Source: Pseudacidovorax sp. (GTDB lineage Bacteria > Pseudomonadota > Gammaproteobacteria > Burkholderiales > Burkholderiaceae_C). Taken from it: a stretch of DNA of 64,000 nucleotides. Shown piece after piece: positions 53,587 through 63,575 of the stretch. The stretch lies in contig NZ_JAGOPN010000009.1 of NCBI RefSeq assembly GCF_017991995.1, positions 124,001-188,000 of the forward strand, given 5' to 3'. How positions within the stretch are numbered: position 1 is the stretch's first letter; each line of letters starts with the position of its first letter. The position numbers and the translations under genes were made by a program. The notes beneath the pieces are model-generated. The model saw only the letters and a program-made list of their open reading frames with translations. It had not been told where the DNA came from and did not search any database.

Positions 53587-53934
53587 ATGTCGCAGCCGAA
53601 GAGTGAGGACGTCTCGGAGATCGTGCGCGCGTTCAAGCATGCCGTGAACATGACGCCGGCCCAGCTGGAGAAGTGGCTGGAGACGGAAGCGTCGAAGACC
53701 GTCGGCTTCAAGGGTGCCGCAGGGGGTGAGTCCGTAGGCCACCGCTCCGGCCGCCGCATCGTGCGACTGCTGCACAAGAAGACGGACGACTTGACCGCTG
53801 GCGACGTGGCGCATATGCGCAAAGTGGTGGGCTATGTGAAGCGGCACCTGGCGCAGCGCCCCGACGGGTCGGTGCGCGACACACCTTGGCGCCAGTCGTT
53901 GATGAACTGGGGACACGATCCCATGCGGCACTGA
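53587..53934 (+). CDS. DUF3140 protein
   Basis: A 115-residue protein: FKHAVNMTPAQLEKWLETEA, RRIVRLLHKKTDDLTAGDV and HMRKVVGYVKRHLAQRPDG match DUF3140, a family with a DNA-binding-like character. It is translationally adjacent to the DUF2945 gene. Function is unknown, possibly stress related. Confidence 0.78.
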   Translation: MSQPKSEDVSEIVRAFKHAVNMTPAQLEKWLETEASKTVGFKGAAGGESVGHRSGRRIVRLLHKKTDDLTAGDVAHMRKVVGYVKRHLAQRPDGSVRDTPWRQSLMNWGHDPMRH

Positions 53935-53971
53935 GTGCCCGCGTGTGGGCTGATGCCGCCCGCCTCCTGCA

Positions 53972-54577
53972 TCACAAAGACCAGCTCGCTGCCATGCTGG
54001 GACGCTGGCGGAAGCCTTCGTACCAGCTGGCCGTGGGCGCATGGCGCTCGCGCCAACTGAGGTCCGGAAAGCGCAAGTCGAGGTACCACATCGCACAGCC
54101 GATGGTGAGCGAACCCAGGTCCACGCGGCCGGCGAGCAGGTCCGGATGAGCATCGAGGTGGGCGAGCGAGGTTTCGATCTTGTCGAGCTGTGCGGCCCGC
54201 CATTCCGGCCAGCGGATCGATTCGGGCCGCGCGACGTCTTCATAGCGCGCGAGCAGTGCCGCGTCCAGCATGCCATCGCCGAGCGACTGCAGCGTAAGCG
54301 TGGTCCAGCGCGCTGCGCCCGAGGCGGGGATCAGCCGACGGCCTGCCAGTGTGTCGAGGTATTCGCAGATCACCCGGCTGTCGTAGAGCACCTGACCGTC
54401 GTCGGTGAAGAAAGTGGGCACCTTGCCGAGCGGGTTGTGGCCGATGATGGCCTGGTCGCGCTGGACCGGATGCGCGTTGGAAGGCAGCAGCTGGATCTGC
54501 CCATCCAGGCCGAGTTCGTGCGCGGTGACCAGGCACTTGCGCACATAGGGGGAGAAGGGCGAGAACAGGATCTTCAT
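53972..54577 (-). CDS. glutathione S-transferase-like protein
   Basis: A 201-residue protein: thioredoxin-like N-terminal domain ILFSPFSPYVRKCLVTAHEL with the catalytic Ser/Cys region, cis-Pro in NPLGKVPTFFTDDGQVLYDS and ESxV-like RVICEYLDTLAG, then an all-helical C-terminal domain. ATG 54577 overlaps the flavoprotein stop by four bases. As the last gene of the operon it may conjugate or isomerise a reactive intermediate. Confidence 0.83.
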   Translation of the reverse strand: MKILFSPFSPYVRKCLVTAHELGLDGQIQLLPSNAHPVQRDQAIIGHNPLGKVPTFFTDDGQVLYDSRVICEYLDTLAGRRLIPASGAARWTTLTLQSLGDGMLDAALLARYEDVARPESIRWPEWRAAQLDKIETSLAHLDAHPDLLAGRVDLGSLTIGCAMWYLDLRFPDLSWRERHAPTASWYEGFRQRPSMAASWSL

Positions 54578-56301
54578 GCGTGGGACTCCGCAGGTAGGGT
54601 GTGAGCCAGGTGCTGGCCGGCCAGCCAGCCGAAGGTCAGCGCCGGGCCGAGCGTGATGCCGGGCGCAGGATACTGCCCGCCCATCACCGAGTGCATGTCG
54701 TTGCCGACCACGTGCAGGCCGGACACAGGCGTGCCATCGGCCGACAGGGCCTGAGCGTTGGCGTCGCAGCGGATGCCGCAGGCTGTGCCGATGTCGCCGG
54801 CGACCACGGCCACGGCGTAGAACGGCGCCTGGCGCAGCCGGCCCAGACACGGGTTGGGCTGGTGCTCCGCGTCACCCAGGTAGCGGTTGTAGGCGGTGCT
54901 GCCCTTGCCGAATTCCGGATCCACTCCATTCACACCGGCCTGGTCGAAGGCCTCGGCCGAGGCGCGCAACGCGGCGGGGTCGACCTTGATCTGCGCGGCC
55001 AGCGCCTCCAGCGTGTCTGCCTTGGCCAGGTAGCCCGCGCGCACGAGGTGGTCACGCGGTCGCCCGCCCGGCAGCGCCAGCCCCAGGCCCCAGCGCTCCA
55101 TGAAGTCGCTGTCGCAGACCAGATAGGCCGGCAGGCTCGGCACCTCGGCATGCGAGCGGTACATGGCCAGCACGAACTCGTGGTACGAGGTCGATTCGTT
55201 GACGAAGCGGCGGCCCGCGGCATTCACCGCCATGAGCCCGGGCTTGGCCCGGTCCCACACCAGGTGGGGATACCGCACCTGCGTGCCGTCCGGCCGGGTG
55301 AGGATCGACACCGGCGCCCAGAAGGCCGGGCTGAAATGCCCGGTCCCCATGGTGGCGCCGGCCGCCTGGGCCAGCATGATGCCGTCGCCGGCATTGCCCG
55401 CCGGTGCCATCGACCAGGGCCCGGTGGGCGAGGGATACAGCCGCTCGCGCAGCGCCGCATTCCAGGGGAAGCCGCCCGTGGCCACCACGACGCCGCGGCG
55501 CGCCCGAACCCAGGTGGCCCGCCCGTCGCGCTCGATGCAGGCCCCCACCACGCGGCCCTCATCCACCTGCAGCGAGACCAGCGGCGCACGCAGCCAGTAG
55601 GGAATGCCGCGGTCCAGCACCGAGCGGAAGAGGCGCCCGGCCAGTGCATTGCCCAGCACCAGTCGCGTGCCGCGGTGATAGCCGCGAAGACGGTCGCCGA
55701 CGTAGCGCAGGACGAGCTTGACGCCCTCCTTCCAGGCCGTGAACGAGCGGGTGACGGCCAGCAGGTGCTTCACGTCGGTCATCGTCACCATCATGCCGCC
55801 CAGCACCATGAACTCGGGCAGCGGATCGCGCAGCTCCTTGAAGTGCGCGCCGAGGGTGCGGCCGTCGAACATCAGCGGGTCGAGCGAGCGCCCGCCCATC
55901 GCCGCACCGGGCCGGTCGGGGTAGTAGTCGGGCGAATGGGTGCGCGCGGCGAGCCGCACCTGCGTGTGCTGCGCCAGCGCATCCATCACCGGACCGGCCG
56001 CGCGCAGGAAGGCCTCCTGCATCTCGGCCGGCGCGGCGTCGCCGACGGTGTGGCGCATGTACGTCCACACCTTGTCGAAGTCGTCCGGATGGCCGGCGCC
56101 CGCGCTCTGGCTGTTGAGCGGCGCCCACACGGCGCCGCCCGACACCGCGGTGGAGCCGCCGATGCGCTCGGTCTTCTCGACCAGCAGCACACGGCAGCCG
56201 CCCACGCTGGCGCCCAGCGCCGCACTCATGCCCGCGGCGCCGCTGCCGATGACCAGCACGTCGACCTCTTCGTCCCACGTCGGTGCAGTGACGCCGCTCA
56301 T
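54574..56301 (-). CDS. FAD-dependent 3-ketosteroid delta1-dehydrogenase/fumarate-reductase-like flavoprotein
   Basis: A 575-residue flavoprotein: FAD motif VDVLVIGSGAAGMSAALGAS (~13-32), LVEKTERIGGSTAVSGGAVW (~40-59), a Tyr/Gly catalytic region, GVVVATGGFPWNAALRE and the C-terminal GLHVVGNDMHSVMGGQYPAP ending GPALTFGWLAGQ. These match KstD-like enzymes that introduce C=C bonds next to a ketone. The substrate is probably a cyclic ketone. It lies between two SDR genes and a GST. Confidence 0.85.
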   Translation of the reverse strand: MSGVTAPTWDEEVDVLVIGSGAAGMSAALGASVGGCRVLLVEKTERIGGSTAVSGGAVWAPLNSQSAGAGHPDDFDKVWTYMRHTVGDAAPAEMQEAFLRAAGPVMDALAQHTQVRLAARTHSPDYYPDRPGAAMGGRSLDPLMFDGRTLGAHFKELRDPLPEFMVLGGMMVTMTDVKHLLAVTRSFTAWKEGVKLVLRYVGDRLRGYHRGTRLVLGNALAGRLFRSVLDRGIPYWLRAPLVSLQVDEGRVVGACIERDGRATWVRARRGVVVATGGFPWNAALRERLYPSPTGPWSMAPAGNAGDGIMLAQAAGATMGTGHFSPAFWAPVSILTRPDGTQVRYPHLVWDRAKPGLMAVNAAGRRFVNESTSYHEFVLAMYRSHAEVPSLPAYLVCDSDFMERWGLGLALPGGRPRDHLVRAGYLAKADTLEALAAQIKVDPAALRASAEAFDQAGVNGVDPEFGKGSTAYNRYLGDAEHQPNPCLGRLRQAPFYAVAVVAGDIGTACGIRCDANAQALSADGTPVSGLHVVGNDMHSVMGGQYPAPGITLGPALTFGWLAGQHLAHTLPAESHA

Positions 56302-57035
56302 GCGCCGGACCCTCCGAGCGACTTGCCACCGTCCACGAACAGCACCTGACCAGTGATGAAGCCGGTCTGCGGCGAGACGAGGAAGGACACGGCCTGGGCG
56401 ATGTCCTCCGGCCGGCCGGCCTTGCCGGTGGGCTGCAGCGCCAGTTGCGCGGCCAGCCGCTCGGGCGTGAGTGCGCGCAGGATGGGCGTGTCGATCAGCC
56501 CCGGCGCGATGGCATTGACCAGGATGCCGCGCGGCGCCAGCTCCATGGCGCTGGCCCGGGTGTAGCCCACGATGGCGGCCTTGGACGCCACGTAGTGCGG
56601 ATGGTTGCGCGCGCCCAGGTAGGCGCGCGAGGCGATGTTCACGATGCGGCCGCCCTCGGACATGGTGCGTGCCACCTCCTGCGTGAGCGTCGCGGCCGCA
56701 ATCAGGTTCACCTCGTAGGCGCGGCGGAAGTCGTCACTGCTCACCTCGGCGAACCTGCGCTCGTCGAACACGCCCGCGTTGTTGACCAGGGCCGTGACCG
56801 GCCCCAGCGACTGCACCAGCGCACGCACGGCCGGCTCGTCGGTCAGGTCCAGCACCCGGCCTTCCACGGCCAGGCCCTCGGCGGCCAGCCGGCCCGCCTC
56901 CTGGGCCACCAGCGCGGCCGCGCGGTCCACCATCACCACCCGGAATCCGTCCCGGGCCAGACGCTCCACGGTGGCCAGGCCCATGCCGCTGGCACCGCCG
57001 GTGACCAGGGCCAGGGGAAGTCGGTCGTCGCTCAT
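56298..57035 (-). CDS. SDR-family oxidoreductase (operon copy 3)
   Basis: A 245-residue short-chain dehydrogenase: cofactor motif LVTGGASGMGLATVERL, NNAG in TALVNNAGVFD, active-site Tyr/Lys in HYVASKAAIVGY, and GRPEDIAQAVSFLVSPQTGF in the C-terminus. ATG 57035 follows AGGAG (57053 is an alternative). It overlaps the flavoprotein start. It probably oxidises a hydroxyl to the ketone used by the flavoprotein. Confidence 0.88.
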   Translation of the reverse strand: MSDDRLPLALVTGGASGMGLATVERLARDGFRVVMVDRAAALVAQEAGRLAAEGLAVEGRVLDLTDEPAVRALVQSLGPVTALVNNAGVFDERRFAEVSSDDFRRAYEVNLIAAATLTQEVARTMSEGGRIVNIASRAYLGARNHPHYVASKAAIVGYTRASAMELAPRGILVNAIAPGLIDTPILRALTPERLAAQLALQPTGKAGRPEDIAQAVSFLVSPQTGFITGQVLFVDGGKSLGGSGA

Positions 57036-57049
57036 CGATGCACTCCTGC

Positions 57050-57802
57050 TCATGCCGAAAGAAAGCCGCCGTCCACCGGCAGCACGGCGCCATTGACATA
57101 GCTGGCCATGGACGAGGCCAGGAAGACCACCGGGCCCACGATCTCCTCCGGCTCGCCGCCGCGCTTCATGGGCACGCGGTCCATGTACCAGTCGGTGCCG
57201 CCCGGCACCTCCAGCTGGGGCCGCACCATCTCGGTCAGCATCAGGCCCGGCGCCACGGCATTGGCGCGTACGCCGTGCGGCGCCAGGTCGCGTGCCAGCG
57301 CCTGGGTGAAGGAGCGCACCGCGCCCTTGGACGCGATGTAGCCCGCAGAGGAGATGCCGCTCACGAAGGCGACGATGGACGACAGGTTGACGATGCAGCC
57401 TCGCGTCTTCTTGAGCGCCGGCACGAAGGCATGCGTCACGTTGAACAGGCCCTGCAGGTTGACGTCGATGAGCCGGTCCCACACGTCGGCGGCCTGCGGG
57501 TCGTCGATGCGCGCCCGGCCGGAGATGCCGGCGTTGTTGACCAGCACGTCGATGGCGCCGATGCGGGCCTCCAGCCCCTGCGCCAGCGCGGCGGTGGATG
57601 CCCGGTCGGTCACGTCGATGGCCTCGGCCCAGGCGGTGCCGCCGGCCGCGCGGATCTCGCCCGCCACGGCCTCGGCGCGCGGCAGGTCGAGGTCGGCCAC
57701 CACCACGCGAGCACCCTGGCGCGCGAAGCCCAGGGCCATGGCGCGGCCCAGGCCGCCCCCGCCACCCGTGATGAGGGCAAGCTTGTCGTCGAGAAGGTGC
57801 AT
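57050..57802 (-). CDS. SDR-family oxidoreductase (operon copy 2)
   Basis: A 250-residue short-chain dehydrogenase: LITGGGGGLGRAMALGFARQ, VLVNNAGISGRARI, Ser/Tyr/Lys in NLSSIVAFVSGISSAGYIAS followed by KGA, and GGEPEEIVGPVVFLASS. The start at 57802 gives the normal family length; GTG/ATG codons further upstream are less likely. It is 14 bp before SDR copy 3. Confidence 0.88.
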   Translation of the reverse strand: MHLLDDKLALITGGGGGLGRAMALGFARQGARVVVADLDLPRAEAVAGEIRAAGGTAWAEAIDVTDRASTAALAQGLEARIGAIDVLVNNAGISGRARIDDPQAADVWDRLIDVNLQGLFNVTHAFVPALKKTRGCIVNLSSIVAFVSGISSAGYIASKGAVRSFTQALARDLAPHGVRANAVAPGLMLTEMVRPQLEVPGGTDWYMDRVPMKRGGEPEEIVGPVVFLASSMASYVNGAVLPVDGGFLSA

Positions 57803-57833
57803 GTCGTTGTTGGATGAAAGGACGCGCGGGCCT

Positions 57834-58545
<712 letters not shown>

Positions 58546-58553
<8 letters not shown>

Positions 58554-59382
58554 TCGCCGCTCCCTTGCCGAGGTAGGCCTCGATCACGCGCTCGTTGCGG
58601 CCGATCTCGGCCGGCGTGCCCTCGGCAATCTTCTCGCCGAAGGACATGACGGTAATGCGGTCGGAGATCGACATCACCAGCTGCATCACATGCTCCACCA
58701 GCAGCACCGTGATGCCGTCGCGGCGCGCCAGGTCGGACAGCAGATGGTCCAGGCTCTCGATGTCGCGGTTGCGCAGGCCGGCGGCCGGCTCGTCCAGCAG
58801 CAGCAGGCGCGGCTTGAGCGCCAGCGCCCGGGCCAGCTCCAGCAGCTTCTGGTGGCCGAAGTCGAGTTCGCGCGCCACGGTGTCGCGGTCGTGCGTCAGG
58901 CCCACGCGCTCGATCAGGCTGTCGACCAGGTCGCGCGTCTCGCCCGTGGGGCGGCGCAGCAGCGCACGCGGACCGCGGGCGCTGTGCGAATGGCAGCCCA
59001 GCAGCACGTTCTCGTACACGCTCAGCTCGCCGAACAGCTCCAGGTTCTGGAAGGTGCGGGCCACGCCCATGCCGGCCATCTGGTGCGGCCGCGCCCGGCT
59101 CACGTCCACGCCATCGAGCACGATGGCGCCCTCGGTGGGCTGGTAGTAGCGCGAGATGCAGTTGAAGGTGGTCGACTTGCCGGCGCCGTTGGGACCGATC
59201 AGCGCATGCACCGTGCCCTGCGCCACCTGGAACGACAGGTTGTTCACCGCCGTCAGGCCGCCGAAGCGCACGGTGATGCCGCGCACGTCGAGGAAGGGCT
59301 GCGTCGTCGCCGCCGGCTGCGCGCCAGCGGACCGTGTGGGGGCCTGGGCCTGCAGCCCGGCGTCCATGACCAGGGCGTTCAT
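58546..59382 (-). CDS. ABC transporter ATPase, LivG type
   Basis: A 278-residue ATPase with a 30-residue N-terminal extension. Walker A GPNGAGKST, GVARTFQNLELFGELSVYEN, a modified signature LDFGHQKLLELARALALKP and Walker B LLLLDEPAAGLRN. It overlaps the LivM-type permease gene by four bases. Confidence 0.88.
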
Positions 59383-60371
59383 GCGGCACCGCCCTTGAGT
59401 GCGGCAGCGCCGGCGGCCGCCTGCGCGTGCGGTCGGGCGACGCGCTTCTTCGCATCGGCGAACAGCCCGCGCGGCTTGAACATCATGAAGCCCAGCAGGA
59501 TGGCGCCATACAGGATCTCCTGGATCGACAGCGCCTGGCGCAGCATCTCCGAGATGATGCCGAAGGCCAGTGCGCCGGCCACCGCGCCGCGCACCGAGCC
59601 GATGCCGCCGACCACCACCATCGTGAGGATGAGGATCGTGGTCTGGAAGCCCAGGCTTTCCGGATGGATGAAGGAGATGAACAGCGTGTAGGTGCCGCCC
59701 GCGATGCCCGCGAAGGCGGCCGACACTGCAAAGGCCGACTGCTTCATCGCCCGCGCATCGATACCCATGGCCATCGCAGCAACGTCGCTTTCGCGCACCG
59801 CGCGCAGGGCCGAGCCGAACTGCGAGCGCGACAGCCACACCGTCACCCCGAGCATCAGCGCCGCGATGCCCACCACGAAGGGATAGGCCTGCAGGTCGTT
59901 GGTGAGCGTGAGGCCCAGCATCTGTGCCGGCTGCATGCGCATGCCGTTGGAGCCACCCGTCACCGACTCCCAGTTGAGAAACACCCACTGCATGGCCTCG
60001 CCGAAGGCGAAAGTGGCCAGCGCCAGGTAGATGTCGCGCATGCGCAGCGCGAGCAGGCCGATCACGTAGCCCAGCGCAGCCGCGACCAGGCCACCGGCCA
60101 GGATCGACAGCACGAAGGGCGGATGCCAGTGCGTGTTGATGAGCCCGGCCACGTAGATGCCGATGCCGTAGAAGGCCGTGTGCGAGAGGGCGAACTGCCC
60201 GGCTTCGCCGATCACCACATGCATGCCCAGCGCCAGGATCACGAAGACCATCAGCAGGTTCACCACGTACAGCACGTAGCCGCTGGCAAAGAAGGGAATC
60301 GCGCAGAGCACGACGGCCAGCGCGGCCAGGGCCCAGGCGTCGAGCGGGAAACGTCGGGTGGGGGTCGTCAT
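59379..60371 (-). CDS. ABC permease, LivM type
   Basis: A 330-residue permease with ~9 membrane helices: VVIGEAGQFALSHTAFYGIG (~51-70) and VVVGGIGSVRGAVAGALAFG are LivM motifs. It overlaps the LivH-type gene by four bases. Confidence 0.88.
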   Translation of the reverse strand: MTTPTRRFPLDAWALAALAVVLCAIPFFASGYVLYVVNLLMVFVILALGMHVVIGEAGQFALSHTAFYGIGIYVAGLINTHWHPPFVLSILAGGLVAAALGYVIGLLALRMRDIYLALATFAFGEAMQWVFLNWESVTGGSNGMRMQPAQMLGLTLTNDLQAYPFVVGIAALMLGVTVWLSRSQFGSALRAVRESDVAAMAMGIDARAMKQSAFAVSAAFAGIAGGTYTLFISFIHPESLGFQTTILILTMVVVGGIGSVRGAVAGALAFGIISEMLRQALSIQEILYGAILLGFMMFKPRGLFADAKKRVARPHAQAAAGAAALKGGAA

Positions 60372-61270
60372 ACTTTCTTCACCTGCACCTTGCCGCCGAG
60401 CAGGCCCTGGGGCCGCACGATCAGCGTCACGAGGATCGCCAGGAAGGGCGCGACAACGATGGCGTTCGTCGAGATGAACAGGCCCACCATGTTCTCGACC
60501 ACGCCGATCAGCAGGCCACCCAGCACGGCGCCCGGCAGGCTGGTGAAGCCGCCGACGATGGCCGCCGCATAGGCCAGGATGGCGATGTGCGCGATGTCGG
60601 GCGTGACCAGCACTTTCGGCGTGATCAGCAGCGCGGCGATGCCGGCGATCAGGCCCGCAAGCGCCCACACCATCATGCGGATGCTCGACAGACGGATGCC
60701 CACGATCTGCGCCGCCTTGGGATTCATGCCCACCGCGCGCATGGCCTTGCCGATGCGGGTGTGCGTGAACATGAAGTAGATCAGCAGCATCACCGCCACG
60801 GCCACGCCGAAGATGGCGATGTCCAGGTGCGTGAGCGCGGCGTCGCCGATCATCACCGTGTCGTTGGAGACCAGGGCCGGCAGCGACCGGGGCGTGTCGC
60901 CCAGGCCGGTCTGCCGCACCAGGCCCTTGAGCAGGTAGGCCAGGCCCAGCGTCGCGATGACCAGTTGCACGCCGACGCCACGCGAGCGGGTGACGCGTTC
61001 CATCACCACGCGCTGGAACAGCGCCCCGCCCACCGCCATGGCGACCAGCGTGATCGGGATCACCGCGGCATAGGGCAGCTTGACCAGCAGCAGCAGGCTG
61101 AGGGCGACGTAGCCCGCCATCATCAACATCTCGCCCTGGGCGAAGTTGGGCACGTCGGTGGTCTTGAAGATGGCGACGATGGCCAGCGCCAGGAGCGCGT
61201 ACACGCTGCCGGTCACCAGGCCCGACAGCAGACCCTGCTGCAGGAACAGCCAGATTTCATCGAGGCTCAT
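60368..61270 (-). CDS. ABC permease, LivH type
   Basis: A 300-residue permease with ~8 helices: VTGSVYALLALAIVAIFKTT (~19-38) then DVPNFAQGEMLMMAGYVALS are the LivH signature, and IVGGFTSLPGAVLGGLLIGV is near the C-terminus. A 20-bp palindrome lies between it and the binding-protein gene. Confidence 0.88.
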   Translation of the reverse strand: MSLDEIWLFLQQGLLSGLVTGSVYALLALAIVAIFKTTDVPNFAQGEMLMMAGYVALSLLLLVKLPYAAVIPITLVAMAVGGALFQRVVMERVTRSRGVGVQLVIATLGLAYLLKGLVRQTGLGDTPRSLPALVSNDTVMIGDAALTHLDIAIFGVAVAVMLLIYFMFTHTRIGKAMRAVGMNPKAAQIVGIRLSSIRMMVWALAGLIAGIAALLITPKVLVTPDIAHIAILAYAAAIVGGFTSLPGAVLGGLLIGVVENMVGLFISTNAIVVAPFLAILVTLIVRPQGLLGGKVQVKKV

Positions 61271-61299
61271 GCGTGGACCTTGTGCGTCGACTGCAGGCG

Positions 61300-61319
61300 G
61301 GCCGCCCCGCGGGGCGGCC
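61300..61319. terminator. 20-bp palindrome between binding-protein and permease genes
   Basis: GGCCGCCCCG followed by CGGGGCGGCC forms a perfect palindrome in the 70-bp gap. In such operons a hairpin here commonly partially terminates or stabilises mRNA so the binding protein is made in excess. No T-tract is present. Confidence 0.5.
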
Positions 61320-61340
61320 GTGGGTGGCGATGCGGTGCAC

Positions 61341-62549
61341 TCACTTGGGCTGGTACGTCCAGGCGCTGGCGTAGCTGCCGGGCACCACCGTCTTGTTCTC
61401 GCCGTCGAACTTCAGGTAGATGGCGGACTTCTGCGCCGCATGGTCCGACGGCGTGAAGACGATGGGACCGGCCATCACCTTGGAGTCGAAGTTGGTCTTC
61501 GACATGGCATCCAGGAACTTCTCGCGCGTGGGCTGCGGGCCGGCGGCCTTCAGCGCATTGACCACGGCCATCGCCGACGGGATGCCGTAGGGCATGTAGG
61601 TCTGCGGATAGCCGGGTTTGGCGGCCAGTTCGGGGTAGTACTGCTTGTACATGTCGTACACCCACTTGAGCTTGTCGCCCCCGGCCACGTCCAGCATCAC
61701 CTCCTGCAGGTAGACGTTCTTGAAGGCGTCCTTGCTGCCCACGTTCTCGACCAGCTGCTTGAGGTCGGCCGTGCCGTTGACGGCGATCACGATGGGCTTG
61801 TTCCAGCCCAGCTCCTGCGCCTTCTTGACCAGCAGGCTCACGGGACGGGCGTAGGTGGTGACCAGCAGCACGTCGGGGTTGGCGGCGCGGATCTTGAGCA
61901 TCGGCGCCGTCACGTCGGTGATGTTGGGATTGATGGACTGCACCTGCAGCGTGGCGCCCAGCTTCTTGGCCTGGAATTCGGCCGCCTCCAGGTTCCATCC
62001 GCCGTAGGCGTCGTCGTGATTGAGGTAGCCGATCTTCCTGGCCTTGAGGTGCTCCGCCGCGAACTGCACCATGGAGCCGCCCACCGCACGCTGCGAGATC
62101 GAGAAGGCGCCGTAGATGTACTTGGACGGCGGATACAGCGCACCATCGCCCGAGGCGTTGAGCATGATCATCGGGATCTGCGAGCGCTCCACGTACTCGC
62201 GCGCACCCACCACCGGACCCGAGCACGAGCCGCCGTTGAGCAGGAACACCTTGTCCTGCTCGGTCAGCTTCTTGACCGCGGCCAGCAGATCGTTGGCGTT
62301 GCAGCGGTCGTCCTCGACCACCAGTTCGATCTGCCGGCCGTGGATGCCGCCTTCCTTGTTGACCTTGTCGTAGTACATCTTGGCGGCATTGATGACGTCG
62401 AAGCCGTAGGCCATCGAGTTGCCCGAGAGCGGGCCGAACATGCCGATGCGGATGGTCTTGTCGGTCAGGCCGGGGTCGGCCTGCGCCTGGACACCGAAAG
62501 CCGCGGCCGTGAGCGCGGCGGCAAGCAGTCTCTTGAACAGGGGGGTCAT
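61341..62549 (-). CDS. ABC substrate-binding protein, LivK type
   Basis: A 402-residue periplasmic protein with signal LLAAALTAAAFGVQAQA. DKTIRIGMFGPLSGNSMAYG, FLLNGGSCSGPVVGAREYVE, IGYLNHDDAYGGWNLEAAEF and PDVLLVTTYARPVSLLVKKA are type I binding-fold elements. It presents a ligand, likely an aromatic or alicyclic acid given the neighbours, to the LivHMGF-type importer. Confidence 0.87.
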   Translation of the reverse strand: MTPLFKRLLAAALTAAAFGVQAQADPGLTDKTIRIGMFGPLSGNSMAYGFDVINAAKMYYDKVNKEGGIHGRQIELVVEDDRCNANDLLAAVKKLTEQDKVFLLNGGSCSGPVVGAREYVERSQIPMIMLNASGDGALYPPSKYIYGAFSISQRAVGGSMVQFAAEHLKARKIGYLNHDDAYGGWNLEAAEFQAKKLGATLQVQSINPNITDVTAPMLKIRAANPDVLLVTTYARPVSLLVKKAQELGWNKPIVIAVNGTADLKQLVENVGSKDAFKNVYLQEVMLDVAGGDKLKWVYDMYKQYYPELAAKPGYPQTYMPYGIPSAMAVVNALKAAGPQPTREKFLDAMSKTNFDSKVMAGPIVFTPSDHAAQKSAIYLKFDGENKTVVPGSYASAWTYQPK

Positions 62550-62586
62550 GCGTGTCTCCTTGGGATGGATGGGGCGGAACGCGGCG

Positions 62587-63438
62587 TCAGGCCTGCACGG
62601 CGGCAGGCGCTGCGGCGTCCTCTTTCTGGAAGCCGGGCCGGGGGATCAGGCCCAGCCAGGTCTGGGTGAGGCCGCCGTCGACCAGGATCTCCTGGCCATT
62701 GACATAGGCGGCCTGGTCGCTGGCCAGGAACAGCACCGCCTGGGCGATGTCCGCTGGCGTGCCGATGCGGCCGGCCGGCACGATGCGCTCGCGCAGCGTG
62801 CGCACGGCGTCCTGGGCGTAGATGCCCTCGCTCATGGGGGTGCGGATCATGGCGGGGCTGACGAGGTTGCTGCGGATGCGGCTTTCGGCCAGCTCCACCG
62901 CCAGCAGGCGCGACAGCATGGCGACGCCAGCCTTGCTGACGCTGTAGGCACCGCTGAAGGGCTGGGGCACGCTGCCGGAGACGGAGCCCACATGCACCAT
63001 CGCCCCGCCGCCCTGCTCGCGCATCTGGCGGCCGAACTGCTGGGCGCACAGCAGGTAGCCACCCAGGTTGACGGCCAGCAGCTGGTTCCACCGGTCGATG
63101 GGCAGGTCCAGCAACGCGCCCGCGTACAGCGCACCGGCGTTGTTGACCAGCACCTGCGCAGGCCCAAGCTGGCGGTGCACGGCCTCGGCCGCGGCCTGCA
63201 CGCTGGCTTCGCGGCTCACATCGCAGGCCAACGCGATGGCGCGGCCGGCGGGGGCGCCGAGCGTGTCCAGCGCGCGGGCCGCCTTGGCACCGTCGAGGTC
63301 GAGCAGGGCCACGCGCGCACCGGCGCCCAGCAGTTGCCGCGCCACCTCGGTGCCGATGCCGCCGGCGGCGCCGGTCACCACGCAGACGCGGTCGGTCAGG
63401 CCAAGCCAATTCGGCGCAGTGGCCGGGGAATCGTTCAA
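62587..63438 (-). CDS. SDR-family oxidoreductase (operon leader)
   Basis: A 283-residue dehydrogenase: VVTGAAGGIGTEVARQLLGA, NNAG in VLVNNAGALYAG, Ser in VHVGSVSGSVPQPFSGAYSV with catalytic Tyr and Lys, and GRIGTPADIAQAVLFLASDQ. It leads the 9.5-kb minus-strand operon, divergent from the GntR gene with 137 bp between them. Confidence 0.88.
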   Translation of the reverse strand: MNDSPATAPNWLGLTDRVCVVTGAAGGIGTEVARQLLGAGARVALLDLDGAKAARALDTLGAPAGRAIALACDVSREASVQAAAEAVHRQLGPAQVLVNNAGALYAGALLDLPIDRWNQLLAVNLGGYLLCAQQFGRQMREQGGGAMVHVGSVSGSVPQPFSGAYSVSKAGVAMLSRLLAVELAESRIRSNLVSPAMIRTPMSEGIYAQDAVRTLRERIVPAGRIGTPADIAQAVLFLASDQAAYVNGQEILVDGGLTQTWLGLIPRPGFQKEDAAAPAAVQA

Positions 63439-63473
63439 CGTTGTCTCCGTCGGATCATCACAGGCGGCGGATT

Positions 63474-63545
63474 ATGTATACCTGACACGAATAGAACGTC
63501 CGGGTTAACCCGTTTAATTGGCGTTTTAGGCCTCACATGTATACT
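63474..63545. promoter_or_regulatory. paired GntR-type operators with central palindrome
   Basis: ATGTATAC occurs at 63474-63481 and 63537-63544, exactly 63 bp (six helical turns) apart; its GTATAC core fits FCD-type GntR sites. CGGGTTAACCCG (63501-63512) is a perfect palindrome between them. TATACT (63540-63545) overlaps the second site and with TTGGCG (16-bp spacer) could be the -10 of the GntR gene. The region likely serves both divergent units. Confidence 0.55.
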
Positions 63546-63575
63546 CAATGCCGACTAGAAACAGGGGGTATTCCG

